From an uncultured Flavobacteriaceae bacterium (GTDB taxonomy: Bacteria; Bacteroidota; Bacteroidia; Flavobacteriales; Flavobacteriaceae), in contig CANLWB010000012.1 of NCBI GenBank assembly GCA_947494695.1, forward strand, positions 145,040 to 209,039: DNA of 64,000 nt, given 5' to 3'. Under the pieces are notes generated by a model. The model saw nothing but the letters and a program-made list of their open reading frames with translations. It was not told the origin of the DNA and did not search any database. The position numbers were made by a program, and so were the translations under genes. Positions 34,642 to 44,700 of the stretch are shown here, piece by piece. Every line of letters starts with the position of its first letter. Within the stretch, counting starts at the first letter, position 1.

Positions 34642-34931
34642 TCTTGTAAGAATCTTATATATAAAGTCATTATAAGGAATAAATAAATAATGATTTAATG
34701 AAAAATTGATGAAAAACAGATGAATATTCAATTTTTGCTAAAAAAATCAAACAATTTTTAAATTAACACCCTTTTAATTGTTGTTTTTGTTAAATTTTGA
34801 TAATTCACAACTCACTTTAACACTTCCTATTTAGATGAAAATTAGGATAAAATGCAAAAAAATCGGTTAAAATGTTGTTTTTTAAGATAAATTACATAGT
34901 TTTGCTATTCATAATCAAGAAATTTTGTAAT

Positions 34932-35378
34932 ATGAAAGTGAAAATTATTTTTTTAAGCCTAAGTTTATTTTTAATGACCGGAGTTACCTTTGCTCAGAAA
35001 AAGGACAACCCTAAAAGTATCATTAGCGAAAAAGTTGGTATTAAGAAATACCACGACAAAGAAGAGCTTGACCGTATGCAAAAAGGTCAATTATTAGAGC
35101 TTTATATCGAAAGGATAAAGCTTCTGGTAAAAACGTTACCCTATATCGCGTTTGCAACAAAACCTGGAGTTACCATGTCTACATTAGGAATACCTAATAC
35201 AAAGTCGAATAGGGAAACTTTAGATGAAGAGTTCGAAGCATCGGATGCATTCCTTGAGACGACTCTTAATTTCCAAAGGACCATGTTACCATATTCTGAT
35301 AAGAGTAACTTAATAGCTGCTATTATATTTTATGAAGATACCATGAAATCACTTCATCAATACAGTGAGTTTCATTAA
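34932..35378 (+). CDS. Small secreted protein of unknown function
   Basis: The 148-residue protein starts at ATG 34932; the frame is open upstream to 34872, but the shorter start gives a clean signal peptide (MKVKIIFLSLSLFLMTGVTFA then QKK). The mature part is helical and charged, with ELDRMQKGQLLELYIERIKLL, a Thr/Gly-rich GVTMSTLGIPN, and an FEASDAFLETTLNFQRTMLPY helix. I do not recognise a family. It stands alone between the TonB receptor (290 bp upstream) and the beta-helix gene. It is probably periplasmic. Confidence 0.65.
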   Translation: MKVKIIFLSLSLFLMTGVTFAQKKDNPKSIISEKVGIKKYHDKEELDRMQKGQLLELYIERIKLLVKTLPYIAFATKPGVTMSTLGIPNTKSNRETLDEEFEASDAFLETTLNFQRTMLPYSDKSNLIAAIIFYEDTMKSLHQYSEFH

Positions 35379-35837
35379 TTGAACGTATTTTCTATTACAA
35401 CTATTTGAAGTTATGACTTCGCTGTTTTCTGGACTATTATAGCTATTAGTATGCTCCAGTTGTGATAATATTATTGGGTTTAACAAGAGGTTAAGCCTTG
35501 GATATTTATGGTCTTAAATGAATTATTATTCGATTTAATTTTTGGCTAAATAAGACGGCGATTAGTAAATAATCACTATCGTATTATGTTATAAATTTCC
35601 CTCTATAATTTTTACTAACCAGAAGTCTAAAAAGTAAAGACACAATTCAAAATGTATGAAAGAAAAATCTTTCTTTTAGACTAAAAAGCAAGATTTATGC
35701 ATTATGTCGAAGAATTTTGTAGTCTAAATCTTAAATATAAGTGTATTTCATCGAATATATTCGCTTTTTATGGAATTTTGTTGTAAAATAATTGTAGTTT
35801 TGAACTACGAACTAAACAAGTGTTAAATTAATCTGTT
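35379..35837. other. AT-rich intergenic region, no feature recognised
   Basis: This 459-bp stretch upstream of the beta-helix gene is very AT-rich, with stops in all frames. It presumably contains the promoter of that gene, but no reliable -33/-7 pair, RNA gene or repeat was recognised. Confidence 0.4.
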
Positions 35838-37145
35838 ATGAAAAGAATTACTCAAATCATAGGAACCCTACTTTTACTGATGGGATCAGTATATGGGCAG
35901 CAAGAAAAAGGAATAATTGGGACAGACAATTGGTTAGACAATTGGACCGATTTTCAACCTAAGAATGGTGATTACGGTGAGCCAAACCAAATTTTAACTG
36001 GTAATATTACAAAAGACATGAGGTTGTCTAAAAAAGATGTTTACCTATTAATGGGTAATGTTTTTGTAACAGATAGTGTTACGCTTACAATAGAGCCAGG
36101 AACTGTTATTATTGGTGACTTCGAATCGAAGGCATCATTAACAATTGGTAAAGGAGCTAAAATAATGGCAGAAGGATTAGAAACAGACCCAATCGTTTTT
36201 ACCTCTAACAGAAGTGTTAAAAAAGCAGGTGATTGGGGAGGACTCATTATTCTTGGTGATGCTCCAACAAACAAATTTGGAAATGGTTCGGTAGCATCCC
36301 TTTATGCTAATTTAGATCCCTCAGCGTATGCGTTTACTAACTTTGGTGGAGGAAATACTACTGGTAGTTCTGGAGTGCTGAAATATGTGCGCGTTGAGTA
36401 TGCTGGAAAGAAAATGAGAGGTGGATTCAATTTTGACGGTATTTTATTAGCTGGAGTTGGAAGTGGAACTACAATAGAAAATGTTATGGTAAGCTACTGT
36501 GCTGGAGATTCATTTGAAGTTATTGGTGGTAGTGTTAACATTGCAAAAGCCGTTTCCTATAGATCTAACAGTAATGATTTTAAATTTAACTATGGCGCAC
36601 AGTCTCAGTTAAATAATTCTTTAGCTATAAGGTCTCCATATACTACAAGTAGTAAGAAAGCCAGAGCCTTACATGTGTCATCTTACGATAAAAAAGAAGA
36701 AGTTGACTTTACGAAATCGGGGACATCTTTAATTGCAAAAAACTTAACATTATTAAATAGTAGTGAGGATTTAAGTTCTCATATTAAGTTAGGTTTAATC
36801 AAAGAAGCTGTTTTTGTTGGAGAAAGTGCTTCACTAGATATGAATAAAAGTGTTATTTCCGGGTTTAACCCAGCTGTAATATTAGATGATAAAATTATCA
36901 TTAATCAAGAAAATCTAGAAAAAATCAAGTTCGTGGACATGTATTTTAATAACTGTAATGGAAATATATTTAAAGAATACAATTCTAACAACGAAGACTT
37001 AGAAAACTGGTACGGTAACAGATCATTTTATAACGTATATGCTAAGAGTCAAAATTCTGAAACGTTCATAGATATGAAAAACTCAAGAAGACCAGACTTT
37101 AGATTACGTATTAATAAAATAATCGCGGCCAACAACAAAGATTAA
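35838..37145 (+). CDS. Secreted right-handed beta-helix repeat protein
   Basis: The 435-residue protein has a signal peptide ending near GSVYGQQ. Residues about 60-330 show beta-helix-like turns: VFVTDSVTLTIEPGTVIIGD, ASLTIGKGAKIMAEG, IVFTSN, DWGGLIILGDAP, LKYVRVEYAG and ENVMVSYCAGDSFEVIGG. Such proteins are common in Bacteroidota near type IX-secreted surface proteins; no enzymatic residues are evident. No gliding-type C-terminal sorting domain was recognised. It lies 172 bp upstream of the sprC-like gene in the same direction, so a surface or adhesion role is possible but inferred. Confidence 0.72.
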   Translation: MKRITQIIGTLLLLMGSVYGQQEKGIIGTDNWLDNWTDFQPKNGDYGEPNQILTGNITKDMRLSKKDVYLLMGNVFVTDSVTLTIEPGTVIIGDFESKASLTIGKGAKIMAEGLETDPIVFTSNRSVKKAGDWGGLIILGDAPTNKFGNGSVASLYANLDPSAYAFTNFGGGNTTGSSGVLKYVRVEYAGKKMRGGFNFDGILLAGVGSGTTIENVMVSYCAGDSFEVIGGSVNIAKAVSYRSNSNDFKFNYGAQSQLNNSLAIRSPYTTSSKKARALHVSSYDKKEEVDFTKSGTSLIAKNLTLLNSSEDLSSHIKLGLIKEAVFVGESASLDMNKSVISGFNPAVILDDKIIINQENLEKIKFVDMYFNNCNGNIFKEYNSNNEDLENWYGNRSFYNVYAKSQNSETFIDMKNSRRPDFRLRINKIIAANNKD

Positions 37146-37317
37146 ATAAAGTATAAACATATATAAAAAATCTATTCAAAAAGTTCCCTTTTTACCTAAA
37201 CTAACCAACCAACAATTAAAAGTGTTTTTGAATTATTCTAATTCTAGTGATGATGTTATTAGATCGATAATTGTTGTTTTTGGTGGTTTTAACTAACCTA
37301 AAGAGAATAATATCGTT

Positions 37318-38802
37318 ATGCGGATGCGGAATTTTACTTTTATTGATGCTGTTGTTGCTATTATTCTATTACTAGTTGTAGGACAACAGGTAAATGGACA
37401 GATATTAAACAAACCTGCTCTAGGTAACAATACACCAGCAGGGAAATGGGATAAAGCTTGTGCAAGTCCTACTTTTAACAGCTATAATATAACACTATCT
37501 TTTAACGTAGCTTCAATACAGGGAGGTAACCAATTTATTTTAGAATTATCTGATGAAACTGGTGATTTCTCTAATCCTGTAGTGCTTTTCACGTCGGCTG
37601 CGGATGCCATAACATCGTCACCAAAAATAGTTAATGTGTCCATGCCAACCGATGTTTCTGGAGATGCTTATAGAATTCGGCTAAAAAGTACAGCTCCAGT
37701 AGCAACGAGTTCATCTACAGATTCTTTTCCGGCATATTACCAGATTCATAATGAGGGTTTTACAATTAATGGTCTGGTTGAAACAGGCGTGTATTGTTCT
37801 GGGGGTAGTTATTTGTTAACTATCGACAACCCCACTGTAGGAGGAGGTACCTCGCCTTTAGATTTTCCAACGCTTACATATAATTGGTTTCAAGTCATCA
37901 ATTCTACAACCGAAGTTCCTGTAGGAACGGGACCCAGCTTATCCGTAAATACACCAGGTACATATTTAGCAAGAACAAATTATGGGGATTGTGGTGCTAA
38001 TTCACCATCGTTTTCAAATACAGTAACCATTAGCGAGTCTGGTGGTGGAGGATCCAATGAGATAAAATCAAGTTTAGGAAACCCGTACTGCGCAAGTTTA
38101 GGAAAAACGCTTTTAACATCTGTTGGTGGAGGGAGTGAATACAAGTGGTTTAAAGATGGTCAAGAAATAGAAGGCGTTACAGGACCAACATACGAAACAG
38201 ACGAATCTGGGGTATATTCCGTAGATATTAATTTAGGTAGCTGTTCAACAAGTGCTTCAATTAATTTGGATGCGAATCAGTTTAATGCCGAAATAGACGT
38301 AGACGTATCTCCTGCCGTAAATTTATTACCCGTTGATGGGGCGTTAATGGCGACCGTTTCAACATCGGCCGTAAGTCCGGAATATGAATGGTATTTAAAT
38401 GATAGTTTAATTCCCAATGAGGATACAGACAGTTATGAGGCAACCCAAACGGGAAGCTATAAAGTTGTTGTAAAACAAACCGTTGGCTGTGTCTCTTCCC
38501 GAGAAATTCTTTTCGAAATACAAGAGCCATTTCCAGATGTTGAAAAGATTCCTAATGTAATTAGTCCAAATGGGGATGGTGTTAACGATACCTGGGTAGT
38601 ACCCCAGTCCTATGTCAGTGGAACAAATACAGAGATTATACTGTTTAGTGCTCAAGGACAAATTGTGTTTCAAACAAATGATTATCAGAATAATTGGCCC
38701 ATAGAAGATATTACGTTTAAGGATATTAATCCTGTTTATTATTATATAATTACAACCGAAGACCAAAAGACGAGAAAAGGATCGTTAACGGTTATAAAAT
38801 AG
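37318..38802 (+). CDS. sprC: SprC-like type IX-secreted protein
   Basis: The 494-residue protein begins with a hydrophobic signal segment ending near QQVNGQ. The middle consists of Ig-like/PKD-like beta modules (TYNWFQVINSTTEVPVGTG, YKWFKDGQEIEGVTGPTY, YEWYLNDSLIPNEDTDSY). The C-terminus is a type B sorting (gliding-motility-associated) domain starting IPNVISPNGDGVNDTW and ending RKGSLTVIK, the signal for export and attachment by the type IX system. Gene order with the next three genes matches sprC-sprD-sprB-sprF of Flavobacterium johnsoniae. The symbol rests on synteny and domain type. It is 1 bp from sprD. Confidence 0.75.
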   Translation: MRMRNFTFIDAVVAIILLLVVGQQVNGQILNKPALGNNTPAGKWDKACASPTFNSYNITLSFNVASIQGGNQFILELSDETGDFSNPVVLFTSAADAITSSPKIVNVSMPTDVSGDAYRIRLKSTAPVATSSSTDSFPAYYQIHNEGFTINGLVETGVYCSGGSYLLTIDNPTVGGGTSPLDFPTLTYNWFQVINSTTEVPVGTGPSLSVNTPGTYLARTNYGDCGANSPSFSNTVTISESGGGGSNEIKSSLGNPYCASLGKTLLTSVGGGSEYKWFKDGQEIEGVTGPTYETDESGVYSVDINLGSCSTSASINLDANQFNAEIDVDVSPAVNLLPVDGALMATVSTSAVSPEYEWYLNDSLIPNEDTDSYEATQTGSYKVVVKQTVGCVSSREILFEIQEPFPDVEKIPNVISPNGDGVNDTWVVPQSYVSGTNTEIILFSAQGQIVFQTNDYQNNWPIEDITFKDINPVYYYIITTEDQKTRKGSLTVIK

Positions 38803-38803
38803 C

Positions 38804-41671
38804 ATGAGGATATATTTATTACATATCATTATATTTTTCTGTACGATACAGGGATTCCATTCTCAAGAAGAGGATGGTGTTGTTTCGTTGGTAATACCTG
38901 TTAGAAATTCATTAAAATTTAATAGATATATTATTAATCCTACTTTTAGTTTTGTAAGAGAACAAAACCGATACATTAGTTTTAATAACAAAAGGCAGTG
39001 GACACAGTTTGACGATTCACCACAAACCTATTTGTTTGGTTATTCCGGGAGGTTTAATGAAGATATTGGTGTAGGAATAGGGCTGTTTCAACAAAACTAT
39101 GGTGTATTAACCACATTTGGCGGTATTCTAAATTTTGCCTATAACGTAGGTTTAGATAGATATAGTAATCTAACCTTTGGAATGAATATTGGAGTTTATA
39201 GAAGTGGTCTAAATCAAGGAAAAGTCGTCACGAACTTCCCCGACCCTTCTTTAGAAAATATACCATCAAATATGTTGTTAACAGTAAATCCGGGAATCAA
39301 TTATGGTACCGAATTTATTGATTTTGGACTATCCGTTAATAATGCTGTGGCTTACAATGTAAAAACATCGGAAATTCTGGAAGACGATCCCGAGCAAAGT
39401 ATTCAGGCTCATGCCATGTACACCGGCTACTTTAATACCCGTGGTTTTTTTGATGAGAGTAAATTTACAGGTTTAGTACGTTCGGAATTCAAAAAAGAAA
39501 AAACCATCCTGTCGGGAATCGCTATGATTAATATCCCAAAAGGTATTTGGGCACAGGCAGGGTATAATACATTATATGGTTTATTTGGAGGTTTAGGACT
39601 AAATATTAGTTCTCAAATAGCTATAGAATATAACTATGAAAAGGCCATGGGAGACTTATCTGGGTTTGGAAATTCCCATGACATAACGTTGGCATACAGA
39701 TTTAAAAACCAAAACAGGTATAGATATAGTGGAGATGATGAAGAAAGTTCACTTATTATTCCAGATAAAAAATCAAGACGTCCTTCCGTAAGACGAAGAA
39801 CAGCTTCTGGTCCAAAAGTGACCGCTAAACAAAGAGAAGAAGCAAGAGCGAAAGCAAAAGCAGCAGCAGAGGCCAGGGTGAAAGCTGCCGAAGAAAGAGC
39901 TAAGCAAAGAGCAGAAGCTGCAGCAACGGCAAAAGCCAGAGCAGAAGAAGCGCAACGTATCGCTCAAGAGGAAGCCAGAGCAAAAGCTGCTGCCGAGGCA
40001 GCCGCAAAAGCGAAAGCAGAAGAAGATGCTAGAAAACGAGCTGAAGCAGCCGGTGAACTAGAAACCCAGCGTATCGCTCAAGAAGAAGCTAGAGCAAAAG
40101 CAGCCGCAGAGGCCGCCGCAAAAGCGAAGGCCGAAGAAGACGCTAGAAAACGAGCCGAAGCCGCCGCCGAACTGGAAGGACAACGTATTGCTCAAGAAGA
40201 AGCCAGAGCAAAAGCCGCTGCCGAGGCAGCCGCAAAAGCGAAAGCCGAAGAAGAAGCGAGAAAACAAGCTGAAGCCGCCGCCGAACTGGAAGCACAACGT
40301 ATTGCTCAAGAAGAAGCCAGAGTAAAAGCCGCTGCCGAGGCAGCCGCAAAAGCGAAGGCCGAAGAAGAAGCGAGAAAACAAGCTGAAGCCGCCGCCGAAC
40401 TAGAAGCACAACGTATCGCTCAAGAAGAAGCCAGAGTAAAAGCCGCTGCCGAGGCAGCCGCAAAAGCGAAGGCCGAAGAAGAAGCGAGAAAACAAGCTGA
40501 AGCTGCCGCCGAACTGGAAGCACAACGTATTGCTCAAGAAGAAGCCAGAGTAAAAGCCGCTGCCGAGGCAGCCGCAAAAGCGAAAGCCGAAGAAGAAGCG
40601 AGAAAACAAGCTGAAGCCGCCGCCGAACTAGAAGCACAACGTATTGCTCAAGAAGAAGCCAGAGTAAAAGCCGCCGCCGAGGCAGCCGCAAAAGCGAAGG
40701 CCGAAGAAGAAGCGAGAAAACAAGCTGAAGCCGCCGCCGAACTAGAAGCACAACGTATTGCTCAAGAAGAAGCCAGAGTAAAAGCCGCCGCCGAGGCAGC
40801 TGCCATAGCAAAAGCAGAACAAGAAGAAGCCAGAAGAAAAGCGGAAGCCTTAGCAGCGCTGCCAGAGCCTGTAGCGAACTCTACGAAATCGATGAACGAT
40901 TTATTAACGAGATTAGAGAACACTGTGGCGAGTAGAGATCAGGATTTAAAAGATTTAAAAGAAGAAAATGATTTAGGTGAAAAAGGAATCTTTAAAGCAC
41001 CAAAACCATTTAAGAGTATCACAGCAGAAAATGCTAAGCTTGAAGCCCTTAAATTAGAACTTGATAATGTTATTAATACAAGGCAGACTCAAATTGCTGA
41101 GTTAGAAAGAATAAATAAAGGTTCGCTTGATCCTCTTAAGTTAAAAATGATAGAACGATTAAAAGGAGAACAGGTACAAGCATTAAGTTCCAGAAAAGAT
41201 TTAATGGCTTCTTTAGAGAAAATTAAGATAGCAACAGAAATAGAAAGAAAACGAAGAATTAAGCGTGCAGCCTACGATAATGCAGATGATCGATATTCTA
41301 AAGACATGGCTACGCTAGAGCGCATTAAACGAAATACACCGGTAAGTTCAACACCTCTTCAGGAAGGAGATTTCGACTTTGGAGAAGAACAAACGGGTAA
41401 CATTCGAATTGTTAAGGATGTTAAGAACGCAGAGAACGGTTATTATTTAGTGGTAGCAGTTCATGGCGATGTAGATAAAAGAGACGAATTCGTGAAGCAG
41501 GCAGTATCGGCTGGACAGTCTAATATTAACTTCTTCTACGATGAAAATACGAGTAAATATTTTATTTACTACGATAAGTTTAGTAGTGTGGAACAGGCTA
41601 CAAGAGCTTTACAGTCTAAAGGAGATAAGCCGTATAACAGTAAAATGTCTATGGTGAAAATTGAAAATTAA
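38804..41671 (+). CDS. sprD: SprD-like protein: PorP/SprF-type barrel, Ala/Glu-rich repeat rod, C-terminal SPOR-like domain
   Basis: The 955-residue protein has three parts. Residues about 20-305 (after a signal peptide) form an outer-membrane barrel of the PorP/SprF type (FIDFGLSVNNAVAYN, YNTLYGLFGGLGLNIS). Residues about 330-690 are a helical rod of charged Ala-rich repeats, EEARKQAEAAAELEAQ followed by RIAQEEARVKAAAEAAAKAK, 38 residues each. The C-terminal part has more coiled coil and, at about 870-955, a compact domain resembling SPOR folds (GYYLVVAVHGDVDKRDEFV, KYFIYYDKFSS). It starts 1 bp after sprC and precedes the adhesin gene by 88 bp. It may help secrete or anchor SprB at the cell wall. 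The name comes from synteny. Confidence 0.72.
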   Translation: MRIYLLHIIIFFCTIQGFHSQEEDGVVSLVIPVRNSLKFNRYIINPTFSFVREQNRYISFNNKRQWTQFDDSPQTYLFGYSGRFNEDIGVGIGLFQQNYGVLTTFGGILNFAYNVGLDRYSNLTFGMNIGVYRSGLNQGKVVTNFPDPSLENIPSNMLLTVNPGINYGTEFIDFGLSVNNAVAYNVKTSEILEDDPEQSIQAHAMYTGYFNTRGFFDESKFTGLVRSEFKKEKTILSGIAMINIPKGIWAQAGYNTLYGLFGGLGLNISSQIAIEYNYEKAMGDLSGFGNSHDITLAYRFKNQNRYRYSGDDEESSLIIPDKKSRRPSVRRRTASGPKVTAKQREEARAKAKAAAEARVKAAEERAKQRAEAAATAKARAEEAQRIAQEEARAKAAAEAAAKAKAEEDARKRAEAAGELETQRIAQEEARAKAAAEAAAKAKAEEDARKRAEAAAELEGQRIAQEEARAKAAAEAAAKAKAEEEARKQAEAAAELEAQRIAQEEARVKAAAEAAAKAKAEEEARKQAEAAAELEAQRIAQEEARVKAAAEAAAKAKAEEEARKQAEAAAELEAQRIAQEEARVKAAAEAAAKAKAEEEARKQAEAAAELEAQRIAQEEARVKAAAEAAAKAKAEEEARKQAEAAAELEAQRIAQEEARVKAAAEAAAIAKAEQEEARRKAEALAALPEPVANSTKSMNDLLTRLENTVASRDQDLKDLKEENDLGEKGIFKAPKPFKSITAENAKLEALKLELDNVINTRQTQIAELERINKGSLDPLKLKMIERLKGEQVQALSSRKDLMASLEKIKIATEIERKRRIKRAAYDNADDRYSKDMATLERIKRNTPVSSTPLQEGDFDFGEEQTGNIRIVKDVKNAENGYYLVVAVHGDVDKRDEFVKQAVSAGQSNINFFYDENTSKYFIYYDKFSSVEQATRALQSKGDKPYNSKMSMVKIEN
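39956..40834 (+). repeat. Tandem array of eight 114-bp units inside sprD
   Basis: Units begin at 39956, 40070, 40184 and so on every 114 bp, to the last at 40754. Each codes for a 38-residue helical repeat starting RIAQEEAR. Units four to seven are nearly identical in DNA, while the first three (AEEDARKRAEAAGELETQ type) and the last (AIAKAEQEEARRK) are diverged. The whole remains in frame. Such arrays change length easily by slippage or recombination. Confidence 0.95.
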
Positions 41672-41759
41672 AAGATTTATGTAACAGAATTAGAAATATC
41701 CTAGCTATCCTCTATTTACTTGAGCCCACGAGTGGTGGAGGTGCCAAATATAAACTATT

Positions 41760-44700
41760 ATGAAAACACCTACTTACGTTAAGAATGCCTTAATTGTGCT
41801 ACTGATTCTGTTCGGTACACAGTTATTTGCCCAGAGTTTTGTTCCTTTTTCGAGCGCTACGCGCCCTCCTAGATTTGATCAGGATATAAGGGGCGATATG
41901 ATTTTAATTGGTAACAATATATTGGGACCAGGAAATGGAAATTTCAACGACAATTCGGCCTCGAATGATGATGAAAACATGAGGTATATTGATGTTGACT
42001 CAGACCCCACAACATTTAGTTCCTCTATAGCAGAACTTGCAATTAACAGTCCATCGGGGTGTTATCAAATTGTATATGCCGGCCTGTATTGGAGTGCTGT
42101 AGATAATGGACAAGCTCCAATAGATCGGGTCAAATTTCGTGGCCCTACAGGAGGCTATGTAGATATTAACGCAACGGAGGTTATTTTTGATGCTGGAAGC
42201 TCATCAGTTGATGGAGGACATAGTTTTCCTTATGCCTGCTATGCTGATGTAACCAACATCGTAAGAGCGTTAGGGACTAATCAAGGAAATTATACAGTGG
42301 CCAATGTGTCCTCTCGTCAGGGACGGACTTCTGTTAGTAGGAATTATACGGGAAATTCTGCTGGATGGTCTTTGTTTATAGTATACGAAGATCCTACTTT
42401 GACAGGGAAATCCATTACGAGTTTTGATGGTTTTAGTGCAATTTCAGCGCTTAATAACCAAAATGACAATATTACAATTTCAGGCTTTAGAACCATTCCT
42501 AGCGGACCTGTTAGGGCGAAGTTTGCTTTTGCAGCCTTAGAGGGTGATAAAACGTTATCAGGTGATCGTCTAAGAATAAATGGAACACGATTAGAATCTA
42601 CAGGTAGAGGCCGTAATAACTTTTTTAATAGTACGATAAGTGGCCCGCCTTCCCGGGAACCGCAAAGTACCAATACCTTAGGATTTGATACCGGTATTGT
42701 GGATGTACCTAATCCAAGTAATAGTGTTATTGATAATAATGATACGTCTGCTGTGATTCGTTTGGAAACAGATCAAGATACATACTTTCCTTATTTTTTC
42801 GCATTTGCTGTAGATATTATTGCACCCGAAATAGTACTTACCAAAGTTGTAGAGGACGCCGTAGGAAATGATATTAGTAATCAGTTAGTAGGACTGGGGG
42901 ATGAGTTAAACTATGTCATTGGTTTTCAAAATATAGGTAACGATGATGCTCGAGATTTTACCATTCGAGATGTACTGCCTAATAATATTATTTTTAATTA
43001 TCCCGCAGATATGGGATTACTACCCTCTGGTATTACTGTACAAAGTTATAACGCTGCAACCCGAGAACTTATATTTGAGATAGATAGCTTGTTAGTACAA
43101 GAGAACGACCCTGTATATGAAATTCGTTTTAGAGCCGAGGTGGTTCGAGAATGTAGCTTATTAAATAATGCCTGCGATAATATTGTGAGTAACCAGGCAT
43201 TTTCAACGTATAGGGGAGTTGTAAATAATGTATTTACGACAGACGACCCGAGTTTTAGTTCAAATACGGGATGTTTATTAGTCCCAGCAGCGACAAACTT
43301 TATAGCAGATATTAATTGTACGTTTGAAGATGATGTGATCCTTTGTGGATCAGAGGTTGAGTTAACAGCAGGGGGAGGGTACGATACGTATTCCTGGTCT
43401 ACAAGCCCTTCGGGGACTCCGGTTATTGGAAGAGATCAAGTCCTTAGAGTAACAACACCTGGGACGTATTATGTAAGAAACACAGCTACCGCACCTTGTC
43501 AATCGATCGATCAGATTTTTAACGTTATTACGTATGGTGCCGGAGTGCCAAATCCGGTAGAACCATTTGCAGATGAAATCGTTATTTGCCCCAACGGAGG
43601 ATATCGATTACCTAATATATATATGTGTGGTGCCAGTGATACGAGATTAATAGATACCAATATTACAGATGCCGATACGATCGTTTGGCAACGTTTAGAT
43701 GAAGCAAGTTGTACCGCAGTTACCAACATAAATTGTCCGAATATAGATTCCGGGTGTACCTGGAATACCGTAAATACCGGACCGGATTTCTTGGTGGATA
43801 CCGCAGGACAATATAGAGTGAGACTTAATTACGACGGTGGTTGTTTTAATCTGTATTATTTTAATGTTTATGAAAACGTACTACTACCAACTGCAGATGT
43901 CACCGATATTATTTGTACAACACCTGGAGAGATTACTGTGAATGATGTTCCTAGCGGATATGAGTACAGTATTGATGGTGTAAACTTTCAACCTAGTAAT
44001 GTTATTCCAATTACAGCACCAGATATATATACGGTTTATATAAGACAGATTGGTGTGACACCAAACCCATGTATCTTCACCGTACCCGACCTTCAAGTGA
44101 GACAAAGAGATTTTGAAGTAACCACCAATATAACGCAGCCTTTATGTCATGATGAACAAGGAAGTGTTTTGGTTGCTGCAAACGATGTACGTCCACAGTA
44201 TTATTACTCCATTTACGACGGTGCAACGTTGATTAATAGTGTAGGTCCAATTAATGAAAGTGATTATACATTCCCAAATTTAACGGCAGGAAGAACATAT
44301 ACCATTAATGTATCTACAGATGATGGATGTACTTATTCTGGAACGATCGATATCGTTAACCCGCCAGAGCTAGATGCAACGATGGCCTTAACAAGTCCGT
44401 TGTCTTGTACAGACGGTGAAATTACAGTATATCCGAGAGGAGGAACACCTCCATATGCCTTTTTTGTAAATAGTTCAACGGTGTTCCAAATCACACCAGA
44501 TATCACGGTAACCACTCCAGGGACTTATAATGTTCGGGTGGTAGATGGTAATAACTGTTTTGTGGATTTGTCTCTGGACGTAGATGCTATATTACCTCCA
44601 GATTTTACTGTCGCAAAAACAGATATTTTATGTTCCGGTTCAGGTAATCAAGGAGAAATCAATATTAATGTTACAAATGCTAATGGAAATACGTTAAGAT

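Noticed and set aside
40143..40811. 222-codon open frame antisense to the sprD repeat, rich in Leu and Arg
   Set aside because: It exists only because the 114-bp GC-rich Ala/Glu repeats leave the complementary frame without stops. It repeats with the same period and has no independent protein features.
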